64,000 bases of DNA. It comes from Bidens hawaiensis. Lineage: Eukaryota > Streptophyta > Magnoliopsida > Asterales > Asteraceae. The position numbers and the translations under genes are program-made. The notes below the pieces were generated by a model, which was not told the origin of the DNA, did no database searches, and saw only the letters and a program-made list of their open reading frames with translations. The DNA is taken from positions 186,001 through 250,000 of the forward strand of contig JAIQDT010004236.1 of NCBI GenBank assembly GCA_021521415.1, in the 5' to 3' direction. Shown here in pieces: positions 43,316 to 53,810 of this stretch. The number at the start of each line of letters is the position of its first letter. The first letter of the stretch is position 1.

Positions 43316-45052
43316 TACGAAGTACGAAGTTAGAACAACTTCGCCATAGGCGAAGTTGTAACAACTTCTGCCATAGGCGAAGTTAGAACAACTTCGCCTT
43401 AGGCGAAGTTATAACAACTTCGCCTACTGGCCCAAGCCCAAGCCCGCGAAGTTGTTTCGATATATATATATGTGTCTTGTTTAGGTTTGTGTATCCAGAA
43501 AATTAGAGTATTGTGTGTTCAGTTCAAGTAGCTAGAGAGAAACAGAGAGGCAGAGTCGTGTGGGACGGCCCGAGGTAGATCTCACCTCGGGTCGGACGTG
43601 TTTTGGTTTATGTTCGGTTTGTAACGTGGTTTGATTATTATATAAAAGATCTGCAGATTCGTTTATCCCATTCGTGTGTTTGTTCGTGTATGTGTTTGTG
43701 TGTAATTGTGTTCTTCGTCTTCTACACCATTAAACGAGTCTAGGAGGATTCCGCACTCCTAGACCTCGTGCGGATCTCGTATCGATCGGCGACGCCCCAG
43801 GGGAACCTACAAATGGTATCAGAGCCTTAAGCTCTTATGCTATGGTTCGAGATCTGCGTTTTGGTGTTTCTAGCACGTTTCTGATGCGTTTTTGGCCGAA
43901 CAGCCGCCGCAGGCAAAGTTATGGGGTTCAGGCGAAGTTGTCGCTTAAATTTTAGGGTTTAGGCGAAGATATAAGGTTAAGCGAAGTTATGTACAAGCGA
44001 AGTTATGGACAGGCGAAGTTATGGACAGGCGAAGTTAAGGAGGGGCGAAGTTGACTTTAGGCGAAGTTAAAAAAAAATAAATAAATAAAAAGAGTTTTCG
44101 TCTGTATGGCCAGGTGTACGCGATTATTGTGAGACCGAAGACGTTGTTCCGTCAACGAGTGAAACTTGTTATCTCTTGGTCTTACATGTGAACAAATACG
44201 TGTCAACTCTGGATATGGAGTTGAGGTTGTGAATGGGATATTGATTGAAACTGGATATTGACACATATTTGGGTGTTTGTGGGCAATGAAATAGTTGTTG
44301 TTCGAGGTTGACCAACTGAAGAAAGTCAAATTGAACTGAAGGTTTTTGTCATTACTGGATTGCGGTCAGAGCATATTATTTATGTTATTTTTAAGGCGTT
44401 CGAGAATTGGATCCTGAAACGTGATGCTTATTTCTTAAAGTGAAAATTCTGGAACAAGTTGGATTTAATCGGGAATTAAAGTGTTTATGTTCTTAATCGT
44501 TATCCCTGGTGATTGAAGATGCTTCGGATTAATTAATGGTCATGTGTGTTAGATTCTGTCAAGGTGGTTTTGTGATGAAATTGATCACTTGATGTTGAGT
44601 AGTTGAAGATTAAACCTTATCGTATGCCGACGTGTTGGTGAAGTTGTGGAGGGAGCCCAACTTCACGTGTTGGTGAAGTTAGAAGAACTTCACGTGTTGT
44701 GAAGTCAGAAGGACTCACGTGATTGGTTGAGATGATTAATTAGGCACGGGGATGCATGCATTTCAAAGACCTCAATCTATATAGTCGGAGAAGCTTACAC
44801 TGAAGGGGAGATCGGATATGGAAGACGCTGGGTGATTGGTAGATTTGTGAAGCTACAAGACAGTTTCAGACACAGCTGGTTGAAGAGCAAACAGAAGATC
44901 ATCAGTTAAGAGGGAGTCTGTTGGTGCATGTTTTGTAACAGATGATCTTTTTTGTTTGTTAGAATTGAGAGCAACGGTCAAAGGGGAGTCTGTTGGTGCA
45001 TTTTGTGACCGTCGCTATGCAATTCTGTTCAGCAGAAACGAAGTACGAAGTT
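43316..45052 (+). mobile_element. Permuted non-coding LTR element 'G' in the leader of F
   Basis: Order is: 3' part of an LTR (43316-43811), PBS TGGTATCAGAGC (43814-43825), about 1.1 kb without ORFs, polypurine tract (44907-44918), then the 5' part of an LTR (44919 to about 45052). The left LTR lacks its beginning and the right LTR lacks its end; both breaks fall in the same word, CGAAGTACGAAGTTA. No target duplication is visible. The interior is rich in GCGAAGTTAT words (43910-44070). A complete G-type LTR is at 45625-46266. Confidence 0.7.
43738..43764 (+). ncRNA. LTR leader hairpin with loop GATTCCGCA (element G)
   Basis: Perfect arms GTCTAGGAG (43738-43746) and CTCCTAGAC (43756-43764) enclose GATTCCGCA. 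The G-family solo LTR has the same structure at 46192-46218. Confidence 0.6.
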
Positions 45053-45131
45053 ATCCACAACTTCGCCTACAGTACTGTTAAGAATAAAATTTTTATATTT
45101 CGGGTTTCTGTGTGTTTTCGTTTCGTAAAAG

Positions 45132-48100
45132 ATGACTTCAATAAATATTACGGAACTGGTAAAGATGGAAGTAGAAGCGGGTTCAGCTACTAAGGCACCG
45201 AAGATGCTAAAGGGTACCGATTTTGTGGCTTGGAAAGATCGGTTTGAGCAGTATGTTAAATACCAAGATGCTAAGATGTGGGTGTGCATTTAAGATGGAT
45301 ACATTCCACCAACTGCTCTGTATGAGGGTCGTGAACAGATTAAAAAATACAACATGATGGAAGAGGAAGAAAAGATAATGTTTGAGGCTGAAAGCAAAGC
45401 TCATGCAGCGATAACAATGGCTCTTCCACAAGAGATTCTTCACACCTTCAGGAAGTATAAAACCGCTAGAGAGCTATGGGAAGCACTTGAAAACCGATTT
45501 GAAGGTAATGTGGGGATTCGTGCATCAAAGATTAAACTACTCAAAACCCAATTCTCTGTGTTCAAGTACTTGAAGAATGAATCACTTGATGATATCATCA
45601 CGAGATATTATCACCTAATGACCGTGTTGGTGCATGTTTTGTAACAGATGATCTTTTGTGTTTGTTAGAATTGAGAGCAACGGTCAAAGGGGAGACTGTT
45701 GGTGCATTTTGTGACCGTCGCTATGCAATTCAGACCAGCGGAACGCCACAGGCGAAGTTAGCACAACTTCGCCTTAGGCGAAGTTAGAACAACTTCGCCA
45801 ACGGCGAAGTTGTAACAACTTCTGCCTTAGGCGAAGTTATCACAACTTCGCCATAGGCGAAGTTATGAACAACTTCGCCTACTGGCCCAAGCCCAAGCCC
45901 GAGAAGATGTTTTGTCTATATATATGTGTGTCTTGTTTAGGTTTTGTATCCAGAAAATAAGAGTATTGTGTTATAGTTCATTTGTCTAGAGAGTAAAAGA
46001 GAGGAAGTGTCGTGTGAGACGACCCGAGGTAGAGCTCACCTCGGGTCAGTCGTGTTTTCTGTTTGGTTACGGTATGTAACGTGTTTTGATTATTATAAAG
46101 AATCTGCAGATTTGTTTATCCCGTTCTTGTATTTGTTTGTGTATTTTTTCGTGTACGTGTTTGTGTTCTTCATCTTTACACCAATAAACGAGTCTAGGAG
46201 GATTCCGCACTCCTAGACCTCGTGCGGATCTCGTATCGATCGGCGACGTCCCCGGGGGGACCTACAGACCGAACTCAGCAATTATTCCATTACTTACAAA
46301 GAAGATGAGATCGTGGAAAAACTCCTTGATGCTCTCCCACCGAAATGGGAGATGTACACTGTCTTGATGAGAGAAGACAAAGAGTTTGCCGACTATGACT
46401 TGGAAACAGCAGTCAACAAACTACAAACTTTTGAACTTAACATGGTTCGAAAAGAGACACCAACTAATCAGGTTCAGGATCCGGGAATGTATGATGCAAA
46501 AGTTAACTCAAGTTCAAGTTCGAAGTCTGAATCGTCTGCTTACTACTCAAAGGGAGACTCGGGCGCTAACTCAACACATGAAGGTCATGTAACTCTCAAC
46601 ATGGATGGTGATATGTGTTTTGTAGCTGGAGGAACAAATGCTTCTAAACCTCAAGCAACCAAGGGTAGTTTCGCTTCAAGTGTTCCTAACAACAACTACT
46701 CTAAGATGCCCATGAGTGTTAAATCTGCTGAACAGCAGTTTGCTCTCTATGCATCTTTCATTGCTTCGTACGAAAATTACATTAAGGGTAAGATTGTTGA
46801 CCCTGCAACTCTAGACGAAGACTATGATCAGATCGATGCTGATGATCTGGAAGAGATGGATCTGCAGTGGCAGATGGTGATGATTGTAAGAAGGGTTAAG
46901 AGGTTTATGAAGAAGACAGGTAGAAAGTTTGTTGGTGAAAGACCAGGTTTTGATAAGTCAAAGGTGCGGTGTTACAACTGTCAACAGAATGGCCACTTTG
47001 CCAAAGAATGCACAAATGACAGAGTTGAACGTAGTCAGAACAGGTCTACACAACAGAGTGGTGGAAGTAGTGAGAATAGGGCGATGATTTCCAGAAAGAA
47101 CGGGAATACAACTGGAATCTGCATGTGGAGGAAGTGTTCGAACAGGCCAATTTGGTGACCATCGAAACTGCAGGAAGTGAGAAAGTGACTGGAGAAAATC
47201 AAGCTTACATGGCAGAAGTGACAGACCAGCTCTCCGAGATAAGTACTAAACTCCCTTGTACGAAATGTGAAAATATGTCTGAACAATTGAAAACAATAAC
47301 TGATCAGTTTGTTAGTTTGGATGCTCAATTTAAAACATTAAAAGAAGATCATCATTACACTAAAGCTAGAGAAAATAGTTACAAGGTAAAAATAAAAGCT
47401 AGTGAGAAAGATATCAGAAGTCTTAAAGCCAGTCTAGCTGAAAAAATATAAGTAATTGATCTTAGCTATGAAGTGTTAGAAGAGAAAACCAAACTAATAG
47501 CTGAAAGGGATAAATAGATAGCTGATCACCAGGTGAAAGTGGTGGAACTAAACAGAAAACTTGAGCAATTTAGAAATTCCTCCGCTATACTTGATCACCT
47601 CGTAAGTGATCAAAGTTCCCCAGTTAAAAGGGGAGGAATTGGATATCATGAAGTTCCACCACCTTATAATCATAACTATACTTATGATCCTAGTAATCAG
47701 AAATCTGTTGATGTTGAAATTGGTCAGACAGTTCCGTTTAAGGTTACGATTAAAGATCCAGAAGTTAGTAAAGGCGAAACGAGTAAGCCTGTTTCTAATG
47801 TTAAGATTTCTGCTCCTAGTCCTGTCTCATCAAATTCGGACAAGACATCCGAGTCGAGTGAGAAAAAAGAAGAGGCAGTATTACCAAAATGTGGAGAGGA
47901 ACATATATCAAATGAAAAGAATTCTCCACTAAACCCGTATGTCCCACCATATGTTAGACAAACGGGCAGTAATGCAGCCTCAACATCTAAAACAACTATT
48001 GATAAGAAAGTTGAACACAGGAGTTGTTTCAGATGCAATCAATTAGGACACCTGATTGCTGATTGCCCTCTGAAGCAGAGATTCAGAGGTATGAGGCCTT

Positions 48101-48399
48101 CGAAAACTGAGAACAGAACTAACAGTAATCACTATAATGGTAAAAATGAAAACTCATCAAAGTTCAGAAATTGGACTAATCCAGGTTTTCAAAGAAATCG
48201 ATCTCAGTTTTTCCCAGTTAACAACCAAATCATGAGTAATAATTCATTTAATTCACGAAGGTTTGGATGGCCTCATAGTCAATCTACACGAAGGTATCCT
48301 TTTAGGACATACAGATATCATACTAATACTAACTTTGGACAGCCAAAGTACGGGATGTATCGACCCAAGACCAATAGGTCTTGGGTCCCCAGATTTTAA
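45132..48399 (+). pseudogene. gag: Copia Gag of element F, split by a solo LTR
   Basis: The ATG at 45132 aligns with the E gag start. A TAA near 45290 breaks the N-terminal domain. The frame goes on to 45624, where the G-family solo LTR (45625-46266) enters, and resumes after the GACCG duplication. ORF 46313-47158 holds the first knuckle [15 protein letters not shown] one-base shift near 47095 moves the frame to 47125-47451 (coiled-coil-like), with stops at 47449 and 47515, then 47533-48399 with the second knuckle CFRCNQLGHLIADC and the C terminus ending at TAA 48397. Not functional. Confidence 0.85.
45625..46266 (+). mobile_element. Solo LTR of the G family inside F gag
   Basis: 642 bp, TGTTGGTGCATG...GGGACCTACA, with the exact duplication GACCG at 45620-45624 and 46267-46271. 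It contains a second LTR-like start (TGTTGGTGCATTTTG at 45697) preceded by a polypurine-like AAAGGGGAGAC, so the LTR includes its own PPT-LTR junction. Inverted GCGAAGTT words fill 45750-45880, a GACCCGAGGT / ACCTCGGGTC palindrome lies near 46018-46046, and the GATTCCGCA-loop hairpin is at 46192-46218. Confidence 0.85.
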
Positions 48400-48400
48400 T

Positions 48401-48420
48401 CCTCTGCTTTAATCGTGCAG
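48401..48420 (+). promoter_or_regulatory. 3'-splice-site-like tract between gag and pol (element F)
   Basis: CCTCTGCTTTAATCGTGCAG ends 21 nt after the gag TAA and is followed by GAACAG, as in E and H. The pol frame is the same as the gag frame here, so stop readthrough is the alternative. Confidence 0.45.
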
Positions 48421-51400
48421 GAACAGTTGAACAGGGCTGCAAACAATCTATGGGTTGTGGATAGCGGTTGTTCCCGGCACATGACGGGTAACAAGAATTT
48501 GTTACACGAATGGAAACCTGTTCAGGGAGGAAGAGTGAGTTTTGCTGGAGAGAGTGGTGGAAGGATTACTGGAATTGGGACGGTGACTAATGGTAAAATG
48601 ACGTTAGAGAAAGTGAATTTCGTTGAAGAACTGAAGCATAATCTGCTGAGTGTATCGCAGATCTGTGACAAAGATTACACAGTGCACTTTACCAAGAATG
48701 AAGCTATCGTGCTGTATCCTGGTTTCAAGATACCAGAGGATTGGATAGTAATGAAGGCTCCAAGGGAAAAGAATACGTATGTTATGGACATGAGGTCGAC
48801 TGAGATGGCAACAGAAGAATCGTGTCTTCTGTCAAAAGCAACTGAATCGGAGTCCGAGTTATGGCATCGAAGAATGGGGCATATTCATCTTCGGAAAATG
48901 AACTACATTGTCAAGAATGGGCTGGTGCTGGGTGTTCCCTTGAAAAATTTCAACTTTGAAGACCAATGCTTATCGTGCAAAAAGGGAAAGCAACACAAGA
49001 AATCTCATCACACCAAGAAGGTTAATTCAATAGTCAGTACCCTAGACCTACTTCACATGGATCTCTTCGTTCCCGTGAATGTAAAAAGCCTAGGAGGAAC
49101 ATCATACTGCTTGGTGATAACTGATGATTTCTCTCGATACTCTTGGGTATATTTCCTGAAGTCAAAGGATGAAACGGTTCAGATGGTAATAAATTTGATT
49201 ACCAAGGTTGAGCATATTATGGGGAAAAAGGTTAAGTACATCAGGAGTGACAATGGGACTGAGTTCAAAAACTATCAGATGGAGATCTTCTGCTTACAGA
49301 AAGGGATAGAACACCAGTACAGCGCTCCGTATACTCCGCAACAAAATGGGGTGGCTGAGAGGAAGAACAGAACGCTAATTGAAGGAGCCAGAACCATGCT
49401 GGCTGATTCGAAACTTCATGTGGTGTTATGGGCTGAAGCTGTTGCAACAGCCTGTTATATCCTTAATAGAGTTTTAACTGTTAAAAGATTGAATAAAACA
49501 TGTTATGAACTTATGCATGGGAGAAAGCCTAACTTGAGTGGTCTTGAACCATTCGGGTCCCCGTGTTCGATATTAAAGACAAATTCTAAATTTGGTGAAA
49601 TAGCCGACGAAGGTATTTTAGTCGGATATGTTGTTGGGACACCCAACAGGCGAGTCTTTAATATATCGACCAGCAAGGTTGAGGTGGTGTGTAACACTGA
49701 TATCACAAGTTACAAATCACCAATACCAAGCATGGGACCCGCTGGGGCTTTTTACTATGATAGGCTTTTTAAATCTTTTAACATGCCTTACTTGGATTGT
49801 GCAGAAGTTGATGACAGAATTGCTACGAATATGCTTTATGATGAGGAAGACAATTATGTGCAACGACCGTAGTACGATGAATGTCAGCCTTCCTCGTCAA
49901 ATGCTGTTGATACCCCTGCTGCCTCTACAGAAGAGGAATTCTTCAATCCGTTTCACTCTCAACAACAATCACCCATTGATGAGCTATCTTCGAACCTGGA
50001 AGACAATCTGCAAGTCAGTTCGGTTCCGACTACGAGAGTTCAAAAAAATCACCCTTTGGAGAACGTGATAGGTGATCTGTCCGACGGTGTACAAACAAGA
50101 CAAAGCTTGAATGAGCACACCTGTGTTTACACAAGCATTAAAGATACAGGCATCATTAATGAATGCTTGTACACCTGCTTCATAAGCCAGATTGAACCAA
50201 AGAACTATCAAATGGCTCTCAAGGACAGCTCGTGGGTCGAAGCCATGCAAGAAGAGTTAGCCCAGTTCAAGAAGATGGAGGTATGGAATTTGGTTGCAAA
50301 ACCGAAAAATGTGCATGCGATTGGCACAAAATGGGTTTTCAAATGCAAGGGAGATGAAAAAGGGATAATTATCAGGAACAAGGCGAGGCTGGTTGTAAAG
50401 GGCTTTAATCAGCAAGAGGGGATCGACTACAATGAAGTGTTTGCTCCTGTGGCGAGATTGGAAGCGATTCGACTGTTTTTGGCATTTGCTGCATACAAGG
50501 AGATGAAAGTGTTCCTGTTAGACGTGAAGAGTGCGTTTCTTAACGGTAAAGTCGATGAGGTAGTGTACGTTGAGCAACCTCCGGGTTTTACTGACCCAGA
50601 CTTTCCTGATCACGTGTACAAGCTAAGTAAAACGCTATATGGGCTACATCAGGCCCCTCGTGCTTGGTACTCAACTTTATCCGATTACTTGCTTGAGAAT
50701 GAATTTGAAAGGGGAAGGATAGATAGTACACTGTTCGTTAAGAGAAATGGAAGAGACTTTCTTCTGGTTCAAGTCTACGTGGATGACATCATCTTCGCTG
50801 CATCAAAAGTCGCCATGTGTCAGGAATTTGAAGCCATCATGAAACAGAGGTTTGAAATGAGTGCTATGGGTGAACTAACTTTCTTTTTAGGATTGCAGGT
50901 TGATCAGAAGAAAGATGGGATGTTCATTCATCAGACTAAGTATGTACATGACGTTCTCAAACGCTTCAAGATGGAGGACAACACTCCATTTGATACTCCA
51001 GTTTGCGTCAACCATAAACTGGGTGCTGATTCAGATAGCGATGCAGACGTGGACCCCACCTAATATCGGGCAATCATAGGTTCTTTAATGTACTTAACTG
51101 CTTCAAGACCTGATATTATGTTTGCAATTTGTCTTTGTGCTCGCTTTCAGGCAAACCCAAAGGAATCTCACTTGAAGGGTGTGAAGAGAATATTGCGATA
51201 TCTCAAAGGCAAGCCTAAGCTAGAGTTGTGGTACACGAAAGGAGGAGACTTGGAGTTAGTCGCCTACACAGATTCTGATTATGGAGGATGCAATCAGAAT
51301 CGGAAGTCAACAACAGATGGATGTCAGTTTCTTGGAGGCAGATTAGTGTCATGGCAGTGCAAGAAGCAGACCTCAGTCGCCATTTCAACCTGTGAATCAG

Positions 51401-51723
51401 AATACATGGCAGCATCGAACTGCTGCTCCCAGGTTCTTTGGATACAACAGCAATTGCGCGATTATGGTCTGAATTTCACTCATACTCCTATGTGCATTGA
51501 TAACACTGCTGCTATCTCAGTAACTAACAATCCCGTAAAGCATAGCAAAACTAAACACATTGACATCCGTCATCATTTTATACGGGATTGTGCTGAGAAG
51601 AAATTGATTGTGCTCGAAAAGGTTGATACGTTAGATAATTTCGCTGACTTGTTTACTAAAGCGTTTGACAAAACTCGATTTCAAAACCTTGTTGAGCTGA
51701 ATGGGATGATCAATCCCGAGTAA
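48415..51723 (+). pseudogene. pol: Copia Pol of element F (two in-frame stops)
   Basis: Same domain order as E: protease WVVDSGCSRHMT, preintegrase HRRMGH with CLSCKKGK, integrase with MDLF, RSDNGTEF (catalytic Asp present) and QNGVAERKN, RT with YVDDIIFAA near 50780, RNase H with TDSDYGG, CESEYMAAS and IDNTAAIS. One frame runs throughout but is cut by TAG at 49870-49872 (between integrase and RT) and TAA at 51061-51063 (between RT and RNase H). The RNase H motif has Ser where E has Ala (CESEY). The frame begins with GTG, not ATG. Confidence 0.9.
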
Positions 51724-51760
51724 CCATGTTTTCTTGTCTTTGTTTAAAAAAAAATCACTA

Positions 51761-52027
51761 TCGCTTAGAATTATGTCGGTTGCCTCAGTTTGAAGGACAT
51801 ATCTTCGGATATGTTTGGTCCTCATTTCTACTTGTAGAATACGAGGATATCCATTAACCAGATGACTGAAAGTGACCGGGGCGGTTTATGATGTGTTTTA
51901 TTCTTTCGCTGAAAATTAGTCGTTCATACTTAGTTAGAAGGACACATACTCGTATGTGGTCGGTCCAGTTGATCCATTGGATCTTCAGGATAGCCGTTTA
52001 CCTGAAGACTTCGACTTGATCGGGGCG
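51761..52027 (+). ncRNA. Tandem structured module after pol (element F)
   Basis: Unit 1 (51761-51883): stem ACATATC / GATATGT with loop TTCG (51797-51814), stem TTCTA / TAGAA with loop CTTG (51826-51839) inside a CCTC / GAGG stem, end GGGGCG. Unit 2 (51906-52027): CACATA / TATGTG with loop CTCG, GATCC / GGATC, end GGGGCG. It starts 37 bp after the pol stop. Confidence 0.55.
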
Positions 52028-53040
52028 ATAGAAGTTAAAAAAAATTTTTTGGGAGATGAAATTATTTTTCAAGTCTACTACTTCGTAAGAAGTTCCTTTA
52101 CTATGTTTAACAGAAAATTGATCCAACCTTGGAAAGTGATAGATATACTGATTCTGTGTGCTTAACTAGTGAAGTTATTAGGCCTAAAAGACTTTAGAAC
52201 AGTCATTGTATGTCATGGTAGCTTTTTATGGTGCGTAAAAGTAGAAGTGATACTAACTAAATCTCCTCGATTTTACGTGGAAACTCCTTAAGAGTTGTGT
52301 ATGTCTCCGCTTATATCTTTCCGAATGATAGGCAGAAAAGAGATTACCCAGTCATACACGAGCCCGTGAGTGTTCTGATTCCTGTGAAGATAGCGTGTCA
52401 AGAAACTGCAGTGATCCAGATTCGGGACTTGCAGTTGTTTACTACTCTGAAGTTGTGTAAATATTTAAAAAAAATAAAAAATAAATAAATAAATAAAATG
52501 TGTGTGTTATTGAGACATTCTAGAGTTCATAATGTTAATACTTCTCAATCAAGATGTAAGAAAGAGAACGGGAAGAAGAGTCTAAAGATCGAAGAGTACT
52601 TACTATTTAATCAGACACTACGGGTCGAGGTCAACTCGCGGTGACTTGGGGAAAGCCAAATACGCTTTGAGAATAGATAGGAGGCATCATAATCTCTGAG
52701 TTGTTGCCCATTTAAGTTTTGAGCTTAATTGAACCTAACCAGTATCACAGAAGCAATGAAAACCATTCTAAGTTATTTACCTGCTTACAACCTGTTTCTT
52801 TATGTCATAATACAGCTGAACATGGATCTATGTGACAGTCACTTAATTAGTATGATTCCTGTTCGGATCTTTTCTAAAACATGGTAGTCCCTGTGGAGAC
52901 TGAAATTTGATCCCGTGTACTTTATTTTTAAAATTTTTCCTACTTATGTAGTTGTATGATTTAATACCTGGTTACTTGGTCTTGATCGTATCATTTAACG
53001 CTTTAAAGGAGGTTTTAAAACTTAATTGCAAATTGTTCAA
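52028..53040 (+). other. Spacer of element F with conserved non-coding block
   Basis: Includes a 20-bp word shared with the LTR end of the palindromic derivative (GTGATCCAGATTCGGGACTT near 52412-52431) and the conserved block 52622-52914. Similar sequence occurs in E on the other strand. No ORF is supported. Confidence 0.65.
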
Positions 53041-53810
53041 ATTATAGGGGTTTGTTGTGAAAATTTTCATATCAGCGAAGTTATCCATAACTTCGCCTGC
53101 AATAGGCGAAGTTATCCATAACTTCGCCTGTATAACTTTGACCCCTGTATAAAGATATTTTTCTGGTCAAACTGTGTATTATTTTCATAAACCAGCGAAC
53201 TTATTTCCGTAACCGTAAGCGAACTTATCTTTCGAATCAAATCTGTGTTGATTTTCTCGACTACTATTCCGATTAAAGGTGTGTAGGGTTGTAGTATCGT
53301 ATAATCTATGTCATTGATTTTCTTGACCCGATTCGCGACCCTGTTTTGTTGAAACCTCAACACCCGATTTTCAAACTTGTTATTACGTGGTCGTAATCAA
53401 CTTGCTCGTCTAGATCGTCTCAAAAACATGTTTTACGAGATCCTCAATCTCCAAATTCACCAACTACACGTCGTATTGAACGTCTAACTGTTGCCGATTC
53501 ATATTCAGGCGAACTTACATTTTAGGCGAAGTTATCCTTAACTTCGCCTGAGGTTTAACTTCGCCTGATAATTAATTATGTAACAGTATATGAGGTGAAG
53601 TTTTGGTTAGGCGAAGTTATCATTAACTTCGCCTTGCCCTTTTTATTTAACATTTATTACGCGAAGTTCAAGCTGAGGCGAAGTTGTTCCCAACTTCGCC
53701 CCACCTCTAACTTCGCCTATACAGAATAAATCATAACTTCGCTCATGGTAACAGGCGAACTTGTGATTTGCCTCGACGTTTCTCTAACTTAGTCTGTTTT
53801 TGTTGCAGAA
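53041..53810 (+). repeat. Inverted GCGAAGTTAT repeats upstream of the third ORF of F
   Basis: Perfect or near-perfect palindromes at 53075-53096, 53104-53129 (12-bp arms AGGCGAAGTTAT / ATAACTTCGCCT) and 53609-53634, with further single words at 53510-53580 and 53660-53765. TTTTTGTTGCAG just before the ATG at 53811 also resembles a splice acceptor. Confidence 0.75.

Noticed and set aside
48397..48420. Simple stop-codon readthrough as the gag-pol mechanism
   Set aside because: Fits F, but in E the same junction is one base shorter and the frames differ. Not excluded, only less favoured.
53112..53363. 83-codon minus-strand ORF upstream of the third ORF of F
   Set aside because: Lies in the palindromic repeat region, is antisense to the element, and shows no recognisable similarity.
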